Origin: an uncultured Oscillospiraceae bacterium
Lineage (GTDB): Bacteria; Bacillota; Clostridia; Oscillospirales; Oscillospiraceae
DNA length: 64,000 bases
Reading direction: 5' to 3'
NCBI GenBank assembly: GCA_934552825.1
Contig: CAKTEQ010000001.1
Location: forward strand, 62,001 to 126,000
The notes under the pieces are model-generated. The model saw only the letters and a program-made list of their open reading frames with translations, was not told where the DNA came from and did no database searches. Made by a program: the position numbers and the translations under genes. Shown here piece after piece: positions 42,100 through 50,192 of this stretch (position 1 is its first letter; each line of letters opens with the position of its first letter).

Positions 42100-44031
42100 A
42101 TGCAGCTTGAATATCCGAAACTTTTTGAGCCTCTCGTCGCAGGCAAGAACATATTCCGCAACCGTATCTTCGGCGGTCCCCATTACGCCGGTGTGCCCCT
42201 GCCCGGACTCAACCGGCACAGTATGCATGTGGAGACTCTGGCTGAGGAGGCCAGAGGCGGCGCGGCTAAGGTAACTATCGGCGATACGATGACCGACCCC
42301 GTCCACGGCATTCAGCCCTGGGAGGACTGGACCGTTGACCGCGTGCATTCTATGTTCTTCGGCGAATGCGCCGCGGCTATCAAGCAGTATGGCGCGAAGG
42401 CGTTCATCCAGCTCAGCCATCCCGGCGCTTACGCTATCGTGAAGAACCCCATCGCCCCCATGGACATAGACTTCAAGGACGGCACCCACGTAACCGGCAT
42501 GACCGAGGACCTCATGAAGCACGTCATCGACCACTATGCCGAGGCGGCCATGAACGCAAAGACCTGCGGCTTTGACGGCGTTATGATCCACGGCGGGCAC
42601 GGCTGGCTGCTCAGCCAGTTCCTCTCCCCCCTGACAAATCAGCGTACCGACGAATACGGCGGCAGCCCCGAGAACCGCGGGCGCTTCCCCGCCCGGGTGG
42701 TGCGTGCCATCCGCGAAGCTGTCGGCCCGGATTTCCTCGTTGAATACCGCATCAGCGGCTGTGAATATGTCCCCGGCGGCATTACTCCTGAGATGGCAGC
42801 CACATTCCTGGAGAGTGTCCAGGACGACCTGGATCTCGTCAACGTCTCCGGAGGCACCGAGGCCAACCCGAACATGCCCTTCAAGCCCAGGACCGTTCTG
42901 TCCGTCTACCAGCCCCGTGGCTATTTCGTAAACGACGCGGCCTACATAAAGAGCCGCCTGCATATCCCTGTGTCCGCAGTGGGGTCCATCAACACCCCGG
43001 CTCAGGCGGAGGAAATTCTTGAGAGCGGCAAGGCTGACGCCGTGACGATGGTGCGCGCTCTTATCGCCGATCCATATCTTCCCGAGAAAACCCGTCGAGG
43101 CTGCTCCGGCGATATAGCCAACTGCATCCGCTGCTACGCCTGCCTGGGTGAGTCCGAGACGAAAAAGACCTTCGCCTGCTCCGTGAACCCCACTTTCCCC
43201 AGGACCTACCGTACTATGTACGAATACGCAAACCGCCCCGAGAAACGCAATGTTCTCGTCATCGGAGGCGGCTGCGCCGGACTCAAGGCAGCGGCGACAG
43301 CTGCAGACAGGGGCCACAGTGTAACTCTTGTTGAAAAGAGCGGCAGCCTCGGCGGAATACTCAAATTCACCGATCACGACGACCTCAAGGAAGAGCTGCG
43401 GGACCACAAGAATTATCTTATCCGCCAGGTCGAGAAGCGCGCCGTCAATGTTCTTCTCAGCACGGAGATCACAAAGGAGAACATCGCCTCCTTCAACGCC
43501 GACGCCATCATCGTGGCGACAGGCTCCGAAAAGGTCGTGCCTCCCATTGAGGGCATCGAAAACGCTGTACACATCCTCGATATGTACGCCGGCATCGATA
43601 AGGTCGGAAAAAACGTCGTAATAGTCGGCGGCGGGCTCTCCGGTGTGGAGGGCGCCGTGGAGCTGGCGCGCAAGGGCCACAAGGTGACTGTTCTGGAGGC
43701 CGCCAAGGGCTTTGCGAGGGACTCCAACCGCATGAACTCAATGGGTCTTATGGAGGCCTGCGAGGAACTGAAGGACTCCGCTTCCTTTATCGATGAGGCG
43801 AGCGTGAAAGCCATTGGCAAGGATCTCGTCCGCTACGAAAAGGGCGGCGAGACCGTCACACTTCCCGCCGACACAGTGGTCTACTGCACAGGAATGAAGT
43901 CCGTCAACGGCCTCTATCTGGATATCTGCAATGCCGCTCCCTTTGTGGAGATGGCAGGCGACTGCGTCCGCCCCCGGCGCACCATGGAAGCTATCCGTGA
44001 AGGCTATTTCACGGCGCTGAACATAAAGTAA
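42100..44031 (+). CDS. Old-yellow-enzyme-type NADH:flavin oxidoreductase with FAD domain
   Basis: A 643-residue enzyme of the 2,4-dienoyl-CoA reductase / enoate reductase / BaiCD architecture. The N-terminal TIM barrel binds FMN, with HGGHGWLLSQFLSPLTNQRT and DEYGGSPENRGRF. A 4Fe-4S site follows (NCIRCYACLG, with FACSVNP further on). The C-terminal half has two dinucleotide motifs: VLVIGGGCAGLKAA and VVIVGGGLSGVEGA. It would reduce an activated double bond with NAD(P)H under anaerobic conditions. It stands alone between its own promoter and a terminator. The substrate is unknown; similarity to BaiCD does not show bile-acid activity. Confidence 0.92.
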   Translation: MQLEYPKLFEPLVAGKNIFRNRIFGGPHYAGVPLPGLNRHSMHVETLAEEARGGAAKVTIGDTMTDPVHGIQPWEDWTVDRVHSMFFGECAAAIKQYGAKAFIQLSHPGAYAIVKNPIAPMDIDFKDGTHVTGMTEDLMKHVIDHYAEAAMNAKTCGFDGVMIHGGHGWLLSQFLSPLTNQRTDEYGGSPENRGRFPARVVRAIREAVGPDFLVEYRISGCEYVPGGITPEMAATFLESVQDDLDLVNVSGGTEANPNMPFKPRTVLSVYQPRGYFVNDAAYIKSRLHIPVSAVGSINTPAQAEEILESGKADAVTMVRALIADPYLPEKTRRGCSGDIANCIRCYACLGESETKKTFACSVNPTFPRTYRTMYEYANRPEKRNVLVIGGGCAGLKAAATAADRGHSVTLVEKSGSLGGILKFTDHDDLKEELRDHKNYLIRQVEKRAVNVLLSTEITKENIASFNADAIIVATGSEKVVPPIEGIENAVHILDMYAGIDKVGKNVVIVGGGLSGVEGAVELARKGHKVTVLEAAKGFARDSNRMNSMGLMEACEELKDSASFIDEASVKAIGKDLVRYEKGGETVTLPADTVVYCTGMKSVNGLYLDICNAAPFVEMAGDCVRPRRTMEAIREGYFTALNIK

Positions 44032-44044
44032 AGCCAAAAGCAAG

Positions 44045-44088
44045 CAGCCGGGCGTTTCCCATATGGAAACGCCCGGCTGTTATTTTTC
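44045..44088. terminator. Terminator between flavoprotein gene and nifU
   Basis: CAGCCGGGCGTTTCC and its exact complement pair over a five-base loop, followed by TTATTTTT. It ends the plus-strand gene and may also serve the converging nifU transcript. Confidence 0.92.
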
Positions 44089-44095
44089 TCAATTA

Positions 44096-44524
44096 TCAGT
44101 GGACATGACAGCAGGAGCAGTCCCCGCTGCAGAGCTGCTCAGGGTCATAGGCAATGCCGTGCTTGTCATAGTAGTCCTTGACCGCTGCCTTAACGGCCTC
44201 CTCCGCGAGGACAGAGCAGTGTATCTTGTGGGCAGGCAGCCCCCCCAGCGCTTCTACCACCGCCTTGTTTGTGAGCTCAAGAGCATCACCTATCGGCTTA
44301 CCCTTTATCATCTCGGTGGCGATAGAGGATGTGGCAATGGCGCTGGCACAGCCGAAGGTGATAAACTTAACGTCCGTGATAATACCGTCGTCCACCTTGA
44401 TATACATCTTCATGATATCGCCGCACTTGGCGTTGCCCACCTCACCGATACCGTCGGCGTTCTCGATGGTCCCAACATTTCTCGGGTTCCGGAAATGATC
44501 CATAACTTTTTCACTGTACAGCAT
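44096..44524 (-). CDS. nifU: Fe-S cluster scaffold protein NifU/IscU
   Basis: A 142-residue U-type scaffold. The three cluster cysteines are in NAKCGDIMKM, TFGCASAIATSS and KIHCSVLAEEA. The C-terminus adds a Cys-rich end (CSGDCSCCHVH), seen in several clostridial homologues. It receives sulfur from the NifS gene product encoded 12 bases upstream. Only one domain is present, so it is a short NifU/IscU rather than a full nitrogenase-type NifU. Confidence 0.94.
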   Translation of the reverse strand: MLYSEKVMDHFRNPRNVGTIENADGIGEVGNAKCGDIMKMYIKVDDGIITDVKFITFGCASAIATSSIATEMIKGKPIGDALELTNKAVVEALGGLPAHKIHCSVLAEEAVKAAVKDYYDKHGIAYDPEQLCSGDCSCCHVH

Positions 44525-44536
44525 ATCTATTCTCCT

Positions 44537-45724
44537 TTACAGCAGGTGCGTTCTCTTGCCGTTCTCCAGATCCTGCCAGACCGGCGACATGTTTCTCAGA
44601 TATTCAACAACTTCCTTGACGCTCTCCACGATGTAGTCCATCTGCTCCATGGTGTTCTCCTCGCAGATGCTCAGCCGCAGGGAGCCGTGGGCGACCTCGT
44701 GGGGCAGCCCCAGCGCCAGCAGTACATGGCTGGGGTCCAGAGAACCGGAGGTACATGCGCTTCCTGAAGAAGCGGCGATGCCCTTGTCATCCAGCATGAG
44801 CAGCAGGCTCTCCCCCTCAACGCCCTCAAAGCACATATTCACAGTGCCCGGCACCCGCTTGTCACGGCTGCCGTTCAGGCGGCTGTGGGGTATCTCCGAG
44901 AGTCCCGAGATGAGCCTGTCCCTCAGAGCACTGATCTTCTCCATGTTCTCATCCATGTGCTCTATATTCTCCTGAAGGGCCTCCGCCATTCCCACGATGC
45001 CGGGGATGTTCTCCGTACCGGGGCGTTTGCCCCGCTCCTGAGCGCCGCCGAATATAATGTTCACAAGGGGAATGCCCCGCTTCGCGTAGAGCACACCCAC
45101 TCCCTTAGGCCCGTGGAATTTATGCCCGGAGACGGAAAGCATGTCTATGTTCATCTCCTTCACGTCAACAGGCACGTGCCCGACAGCCTGCACGGCGTCC
45201 GTGTGGAACAGCACACCCTTCTCCCGGCACAGCGCGCCGATCTCCCTGATGGGCTGAAGGGTCCCTATCTCGTTGTTCGCGAACATGACCGTCACGAGGG
45301 CCGTATCCGGTCTGAGCGCCTCTTCCAGGTCCTCAAGGCACACAACTCCGTCCTCATGGACGGGCAGCAGCGTCACTTCAAAACCCTGCTTTTCCAAATT
45401 CTCCAGAGTATGCAGCACGGCGTGGTGCTCAAAAGCCGTGGAGATTATGTGCTTTTTCCCCTTGCGCTCCCCGAATTTCGCTGCGCTGGTTATAGCCTGG
45501 ACGTCAGCCTCGCTGCCGCCGCTTGTAAAATATATCTCCGCCGGAGCTGCCCCCAGTGCAGCGGCTATCCGCTCTCTGGCGCTCTCAAGGGCCTGCTTTG
45601 CAAGCTGTCCCGGCGTATGAAGGGTGGATGGATTGCCGAAAAGCTCATCGAAATAGGGCATCATAGCATCTTTCGCCCTGGGGCTGAGCTTCGTCGTCGC
45701 GGCATTGTCTGCATATATGTTCAT
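44537..45724 (-). CDS. nifS: Cysteine desulfurase NifS/IscS
   Basis: A 395-residue class V aminotransferase. It starts MNIYADNAATT; the PLP lysine is in SVSGHKFHGPKGVG and the sulfur-transfer Cys in SSGSACTSGSLDPSHVL. It takes sulfur from cysteine for Fe-S clusters. Its promoter is overlaid by two dyads that match one at the Rrf2 gene just upstream, so the pair is probably controlled by that regulator. Confidence 0.96.
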   Translation of the reverse strand: MNIYADNAATTKLSPRAKDAMMPYFDELFGNPSTLHTPGQLAKQALESARERIAAALGAAPAEIYFTSGGSEADVQAITSAAKFGERKGKKHIISTAFEHHAVLHTLENLEKQGFEVTLLPVHEDGVVCLEDLEEALRPDTALVTVMFANNEIGTLQPIREIGALCREKGVLFHTDAVQAVGHVPVDVKEMNIDMLSVSGHKFHGPKGVGVLYAKRGIPLVNIIFGGAQERGKRPGTENIPGIVGMAEALQENIEHMDENMEKISALRDRLISGLSEIPHSRLNGSRDKRVPGTVNMCFEGVEGESLLLMLDDKGIAASSGSACTSGSLDPSHVLLALGLPHEVAHGSLRLSICEENTMEQMDYIVESVKEVVEYLRNMSPVWQDLENGKRTHLL

Positions 45725-45740
45725 AGGTTTGCTCCTTTCT

Positions 45741-45798
45741 TATTCCTATCTTCTCAATAGGAATATAACATATATATCCTACTTAGTCAATAGGATAT
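45741..45798 (-). promoter_or_regulatory. nifS promoter with two Rrf2-type operators
   Basis: In minus sense TTGACT (45785-45790), 17 bases, TATATT (45762-45767). One dyad, ATATCCTA-N9-TAGGATAT (45774-45798), covers the -35. A second, TATTCCTAT-N7-ATAGGAATA (45741-45765), begins at the -10 and covers the start point. Both share the CCTATTGA core in minus sense. Confidence 0.75.
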
Positions 45799-45812
45799 TT
45801 GCATAAATTAAA

Positions 45813-45841
45813 AGGCCCCGGAATTTTAATTCCCGAAGCCT
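45813..45841 (-). terminator. Probable terminator after rrf2 gene
   Basis: AGGC...GCCT and GGAATT/AATTCC form a two-part stem with an internal loop right after the Rrf2 stop, followed in minus sense by TTTTAATTT. Moderately strong. Confidence 0.5.
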
Positions 45842-45843
45842 CT

Positions 45844-46260
45844 TCACCTTAGCACGTCGCCGCGGATTATGTCCTCCACGCTGACGCTGCTCAAGTATTC
45901 ATCCATAACCCTGTCCAGCTCGCGCCACATGGGCATTGTCATGCAGCTGCCCGCCCGCTCGCAGGGGGCACTGTCTCTGTCGATGCACGCCACCGGCGCG
46001 ATGGAGCCCTCTGTCACACTGAGTATCTCCGCTGCGGTGATGTCCTTAGGTTCCCGGGCAAGCCTGTATCCGCCGTCCTTTCCCCGCTGGCTCGTCACTA
46101 TTCCCGCTTTATTCAGCAGCGCCACGATAGCCTCCAGATACTTCACGGAGACCTCCTGTCGCTGGGAAATGCTCTTAAGGGATACAAAGCCGTCCTTATC
46201 GTGCCGGGCGAGGTCAAGGACAACTCTCAGAGCGTACCGTCCTCTTGTTGAAATTCGCAT
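45844..46260 (-). CDS. Rrf2/IscR-family transcriptional regulator
   Basis: A 138-residue winged-helix protein. The start MRISTRGRYALRVVLDLA is diagnostic for Rrf2 members. The recognition region (ISQRQEVSVKYLEAIVALLN) and wing (GKDGGYRLAREPKDIT) follow. Three cysteines in CIDRDSAPCERAGSC match the Fe-S cluster ligands of IscR. It most likely senses Fe-S status and controls nifS-nifU, as its operator occurs at both promoters. Other Rrf2 members (CymR, NsrR) are possible, but the gene context favours an IscR-like role. Confidence 0.92.
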   Translation of the reverse strand: MRISTRGRYALRVVLDLARHDKDGFVSLKSISQRQEVSVKYLEAIVALLNKAGIVTSQRGKDGGYRLAREPKDITAAEILSVTEGSIAPVACIDRDSAPCERAGSCMTMPMWRELDRVMDEYLSSVSVEDIIRGDVLR

Positions 46261-46276
46261 TGCGCACCTTCTCTCT

Positions 46277-46313
46277 TATTCCCATATATACCATAGGAAT
46301 TCCTTTTTTGCAA
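46277..46313 (-). promoter_or_regulatory. rrf2 promoter with autoregulatory operator
   Basis: In minus sense TTGCAA (46308-46313), 17 bases, TATATA (46285-46290). A dyad TATTCCCAT-N7-ATAGGAATT (46277-46301) overlies the -10 and spacer and matches the nifS operators. Confidence 0.7.
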
Positions 46314-46318
46314 GCAGA

Positions 46319-46356
46319 AGAAAAGAATTCCCCGGTCAGGGACCGGGGAATTCCCC
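46319..46356 (-). terminator. Terminator after argH
   Basis: GAATTCCCCGGT and ACCGGGGAATTC pair over a short loop, followed in minus sense by TTTTCTT. Confidence 0.85.
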
Positions 46357-47736
46357 TTACTTGTGTTCTTCGATAAAAGAGAGTATCTGCTCTATCTGGC
46401 GCTGTGTCTCTCCGACACTCGGTCCGCCGTAGCTCATGCGTGTCTCCACGCAGTTGTCAAGGTCGATAGCCTTATAGACATCCTGGCTGAACACAGGCGA
46501 GAACTCCCCGAACTCCTCAAGAGTCAGCTCCTCGAGTATTTTCCCCTTCTCCGTGCAGTAGGCCACGAGCTTACCCGTCACCGTATACGCGTCCCGGAAG
46601 GGCACGCCCTTTTTCGTAAGATAATCGGCGCAGTCCGTGGCGTTTATAAATCCCCTGCCAGCTGCGAGCCGCATATTGTCCTCCCGGACTGTCATTGTGT
46701 TTATCATAGCTGCGAACACCGGCACGCACATCTTCACCGTGTCCACAGCGTCGAATACAGGCTCCTTGTCCTCCTGCATGTCCTTATTATATGCCAGGGG
46801 CAGACCCTTCATGGCTGTTAGCAGGCTCATGAGGTCACCATATACCCGCCCGGTCTTGCCGCGCACCAGCTCAGCGACGTCCGGATTTTTCTTCTGGGGC
46901 ATGATGGATGAGCCCGTGGAGTAGGCGTCATCCAGCTCGATGAACTTGAACTCCCAGCTGCACCACAGGATGACCTCCTCAGCGAAGCGGGAAAGATGCA
47001 TCATCAGTATGGACAGTGCGCTCATAAGCTCTATTGCGTAATCCCTGTCGCTCACCCCGTCAAGGCTGTTGGACATGGGTGCGTCAAAGCCCAGGAGCAG
47101 CGCCGTCTGCTGCCTGTCTATGGGATATGTCGTTCCCGCTAGAGCGCCGCTGCCCAGGGGGCAGCAGTTCATGCGCCCGGCGCAGTCCTCAAGGCGTGTA
47201 ACGTCACGGCTGAGCATATTCCCGTAAGCCATCAGGTGATGGGCGAAGGTTATGGGCTGGGCACGCTGGAGGTGGGTGTAGCCGGGCATGACGGTCTTTG
47301 TGTACTTCTTCGCCTGCTCGCAGAGCACCTGCTGGAAGTTCAGCACCATGTTCTTGATCTCTTTTATCTCATGTCGCAGATAGAGCCTGAGATCCACCGC
47401 CACCTGGTCGTTGCGGCTGCGCGCTGTGTGCAGGCGTTTGCCCGCGTCGCCTATGCGCTTTGTCAGCAGCGCCTCGACATTCATATGGATGTCCTCGTTG
47501 TCCGGAGTGAACTCCACCTTGCCCTGCTCCGCGTCCTCAAGGATGCCCTCAAGGCCCGCAACGATGGCGCTGACATCCTCCTGAGAGATTATCCCGCAGT
47601 CCCCGAGCATAGTCGCATGGGCTATGGAACCCATTATATCCTCTTTATACATCCGGGCGTCGAACTGGATGGACGAATTGAAATCGTTCACCAGCGCGTC
47701 CGTCTCCTTGTTAAAGCGTCCTGACCAAAGTTTCAT
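46357..47736 (-). CDS. argH: Argininosuccinate lyase
   Basis: A 459-residue fumarase/aspartase-superfamily enzyme. It starts KLWSGRFNKETDALVNDFN, has HTARSRNDQVAVDLRLYLR, MPGYTHLQRAQPITFAHH and the catalytic-Ser loop signature GSSIMPQKKNPDVAELVRGK. It splits argininosuccinate into arginine and fumarate. It follows argG by seven bases with only a weak ribosome binding site, so coupling to argG is likely. The fumarate could feed the fumarase encoded near 13 kb. Confidence 0.97.
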   Translation of the reverse strand: MKLWSGRFNKETDALVNDFNSSIQFDARMYKEDIMGSIAHATMLGDCGIISQEDVSAIVAGLEGILEDAEQGKVEFTPDNEDIHMNVEALLTKRIGDAGKRLHTARSRNDQVAVDLRLYLRHEIKEIKNMVLNFQQVLCEQAKKYTKTVMPGYTHLQRAQPITFAHHLMAYGNMLSRDVTRLEDCAGRMNCCPLGSGALAGTTYPIDRQQTALLLGFDAPMSNSLDGVSDRDYAIELMSALSILMMHLSRFAEEVILWCSWEFKFIELDDAYSTGSSIMPQKKNPDVAELVRGKTGRVYGDLMSLLTAMKGLPLAYNKDMQEDKEPVFDAVDTVKMCVPVFAAMINTMTVREDNMRLAAGRGFINATDCADYLTKKGVPFRDAYTVTGKLVAYCTEKGKILEELTLEEFGEFSPVFSQDVYKAIDLDNCVETRMSYGGPSVGETQRQIEQILSFIEEHK

Positions 47737-47743
47737 ATCTGTC

Positions 47744-48976
47744 TTACTTGTTCAGCAGGCCCTGATCTACCATAGCCTGCACCTGGATGGGCAGACCGAA
47801 GAGGTTGATGAAGCCCTCTGCGTCCTTCTGATTGTAATCGCTCTCGCCGAATGTGGCTATCTCCTCTGAGTAGAGGGAGTTGGGGCTCCACACGCCGGCG
47901 TTTATCATGTTGCCCTTGTAGAGCTTCAGCTTCACCTTGCCTGTGACCTTCTCCTGTGTCTTGTCCACGAACGCGGACAGCGCCTCCCGCAGGGGTGTGA
48001 ACCACTGACCGTTATATACCAGCTCTGCAAAAGTGATGGCGAGCTTCTGCTTTTCGTGCATTGTCATCTTGTCCAGAGTTATTGTCTCCAGCACGCCGTG
48101 AGCCTTATAGAGTATTGCGCCGCCCGGAGTCTCATAGACGCCCCGGCACTTCATGCCCACAAGGCGGTTCTCAACGATGTCCAGCAGGCCGATGCCGTTT
48201 GCGCCGCCAACCTCATTCAGTTTGAGAATGATATCCTTTGCGCTCATTTTCACGCCGTCCAGCGCTACGGGGACACCCTGTTCAAATTCCAGCATCACAT
48301 ATGTGGGCTTGTCCGGCGCCATGATGGGAGAAACGCCCATCTCCAGGAAGCCCTCCTTCTCGTACTGAGGCTCGTTGCCGGGGTCCTCCAGGTCCAGACC
48401 CTCATGGCTCAGGTGCCAGAGGTTCTTGTCCTTGGAGTAATTCGTCTCCCTGTTTATCTTCAGAGGCACATTATGCGCCTCGGCGTAGTCAATTTCCTCC
48501 TCGCGGGACTTTATATCCCACTCACGCCAGGGTGCAATGATCGGCATATCGGGTGCAAAGTGCTTGATCGCCAGCTCGAAGCGCACCTGGTCGTTGCCTT
48601 TGCCGGTACAGCCGTGGCAGATGGCGTCGGCGTTCTCCGCCTTCGCAATCTCAACAAGGCGCTTTGCGATGCAGGGACGGGCGTGGCTCGTGCCCAGCAG
48701 GTACTCCTCATATACGGCGCCGGCTTTCATCGTGGGGATAATGTACTCGTCAACGTATTCGTCCGTCAGATCCTCGATATAGAGCTTGGAAGCACCGGTC
48801 TTTATCGCCTTCTCCTCCAGCCCCTCCAGTTCGTCTGCCTGACCTACGTTGCCGGATACGGCTATCACTTCGCAGTTGTTGTAATTCTCCTTCAGCCAGG
48901 GGATGATGATGGATGTATCCAGACCGCCGGAATATGCCAGAACTACCTTCTTTATCTTGCTCTTATCTTTAATCAT
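47744..48976 (-). CDS. argG: Argininosuccinate synthase
   Basis: A 410-residue enzyme with the ATP-binding PP-loop VVLAYSGGLDTSIIIPWL, followed by HGCTGKGNDQVRFE and the citrulline/aspartate-contact region. It joins citrulline and aspartate using ATP. GGAGG lies ahead of the ATG. It is transcribed with argH from a promoter carrying ArgR-like boxes. Confidence 0.97.
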   Translation of the reverse strand: MIKDKSKIKKVVLAYSGGLDTSIIIPWLKENYNNCEVIAVSGNVGQADELEGLEEKAIKTGASKLYIEDLTDEYVDEYIIPTMKAGAVYEEYLLGTSHARPCIAKRLVEIAKAENADAICHGCTGKGNDQVRFELAIKHFAPDMPIIAPWREWDIKSREEEIDYAEAHNVPLKINRETNYSKDKNLWHLSHEGLDLEDPGNEPQYEKEGFLEMGVSPIMAPDKPTYVMLEFEQGVPVALDGVKMSAKDIILKLNEVGGANGIGLLDIVENRLVGMKCRGVYETPGGAILYKAHGVLETITLDKMTMHEKQKLAITFAELVYNGQWFTPLREALSAFVDKTQEKVTGKVKLKLYKGNMINAGVWSPNSLYSEEIATFGESDYNQKDAEGFINLFGLPIQVQAMVDQGLLNK

Positions 48977-49014
48977 TGGTATGTACCTCCGTCGATTTGT
49001 TGTTTGATGGTATG

Positions 49015-49078
49015 ACTATACACCCATCATGTATATTATGCAAGAGTTTTTCGTATATTTTTGCATATTTATGAATAA
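49015..49078 (-). promoter_or_regulatory. argG promoter with ArgR-like boxes
   Basis: In minus sense TTGCAT (49038-49043), 17 bases, TATAGT (49015-49020). A box CATGTATATTATGCAAG (49028-49044) covers the -35 and spacer, and a second, TTTTGCATATTTATGAATAA (49059-49078), lies upstream. Both resemble ArgR/AhrC half-sites (TGCATA, TGAATA). Confidence 0.6.
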
Positions 49079-49105
49079 CGCCCTATGCAGCATTGCATGG
49101 GGCGT
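49078..49105 (-). terminator. Hairpin after MBL gene
   Basis: ACGCCCTATGCA and TGCATGGGGCGT pair with one mismatch over a four-base loop, 22 bases after the MBL stop. In minus sense TTATTCATAAAT follows, a weak T-run that merges into an ArgR-like box. Confidence 0.5.
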
Positions 49106-49127
49106 ATGGTTTTATATATTTTCGCAA

Positions 49128-50057
49128 TTACGGGCGGACGTATTTCACAACGCCCTTCTCCGTAACGTGTCTGAGTCTCCCCGTCTCCACGGCATAGTCC
49201 AGAAATGTGCGCATATTTCGCTCTATCAAGCAGCAGGCAATCGGGTCACCGCCCCGCATTGAATATTTATCCATCAGCGCCTCTATCATCCGGCATAGGT
49301 CCATGGGCGCATCCGCAAGGGCCGTAACATCATCTGTCACCCGTTCCAGCTTTTCTATGTTTTTCTCCACAAGATCCCCTATGTCCGTGAACACCTCGCT
49401 CCTATGAGCGGCGATATAGAAAGCGCACCCTGTGTCCCGGATGAGGCATTTCGATGTTATGTCCGCCTTTATATTCATGGAATAGGGCAGCTTCCCGTTT
49501 TTCAGTCCCTCGTAACCCAGCACGGCGTCGCCCATCTGCATGACGCCGTCCGGCGTTATGATGCAGGTGTGGCCGGCGCTGTGTCCCGGCGTCGCCAGCA
49601 GGCCGAACTGCGCCCCGTCCACAGTTATGCTCTGCTCCTCCGGACGGAAAAATCCGTCCACCGGCGTGTGGGCATTGCCGAAATATTTCTCCGCGTCTTC
49701 AAAATTCATATACGGCAGCGCCGCCTGAAGGGCATACTGCGTATCGCATATGGCGGCCTCCGCATAGGGCACATATATTTTCGTGCCGTAACGCTCCCTG
49801 AGCTTTTTCCCACAGCCCACATGATCCACATGGCAGTGAGTGGCAATGGCCGCGATAATATTCATGCCCTCCCCCTCCGCGAGAGCGCACAGTGCGTCAA
49901 AATCATATAGCCCAATGCCGCAGTCCAGCAGGACAAAATTTCTCCCGCTCGTATTGTAGGCCGCGACTCCCAGCCCGTACATATCAATAAGGTATGTCCG
50001 CTCAGTGAGCCGGCGCATTTCCAGATGACCTTTGTTTTCTTCTTCAAGGATCGTCAT
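49128..50057 (-). CDS. MBL-fold metallo-hydrolase
   Basis: About 309 residues. The metal-binding HxHxDH motif is ATHCHVDHVGCG; a further His is in LLATPGHSAGHTCII, the bridging Asp in MQMGDAVLGYE and the last His in IAAHRSEV. It resembles glyoxalase II-like or lactamase-like hydrolases. The C-terminal 60 residues form a helical extension with two Cys (MRGGDPIACCLIERNMR). The start at 50057 has GAAGGTGG ahead. Substrate unknown; it stands alone. Confidence 0.88.
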   Translation of the reverse strand: MTILEEENKGHLEMRRLTERTYLIDMYGLGVAAYNTSGRNFVLLDCGIGLYDFDALCALAEGEGMNIIAAIATHCHVDHVGCGKKLRERYGTKIYVPYAEAAICDTQYALQAALPYMNFEDAEKYFGNAHTPVDGFFRPEEQSITVDGAQFGLLATPGHSAGHTCIITPDGVMQMGDAVLGYEGLKNGKLPYSMNIKADITSKCLIRDTGCAFYIAAHRSEVFTDIGDLVEKNIEKLERVTDDVTALADAPMDLCRMIEALMDKYSMRGGDPIACCLIERNMRTFLDYAVETGRLRHVTEKGVVKYVRP

Positions 50058-50192
50058 TTTTCCACCTTCTTTATATTTCTTAACTTTATCAAAAGCAGGC
50101 CATCTTTGCAAGTTTTTCCTCTATACTCAGAGTCTGCCTTGTGATAGAATAAATGACATCAAATCAGCACCTGCGGAACAAAAGGAGGAACT

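Noticed and set aside
42019..43680. 553-codon minus-strand frame opposite the flavoprotein gene
   Set aside because: It is an antisense shadow of a gene with clear FMN, Fe-S and FAD motifs; it carries no domain of its own.
44096..44524. Nitrogen fixation genes, suggested by nifU/nifS similarity
   Set aside because: The short NifU and NifS with an Rrf2 regulator are the general clostridial Fe-S assembly set. No nitrogenase gene is seen.
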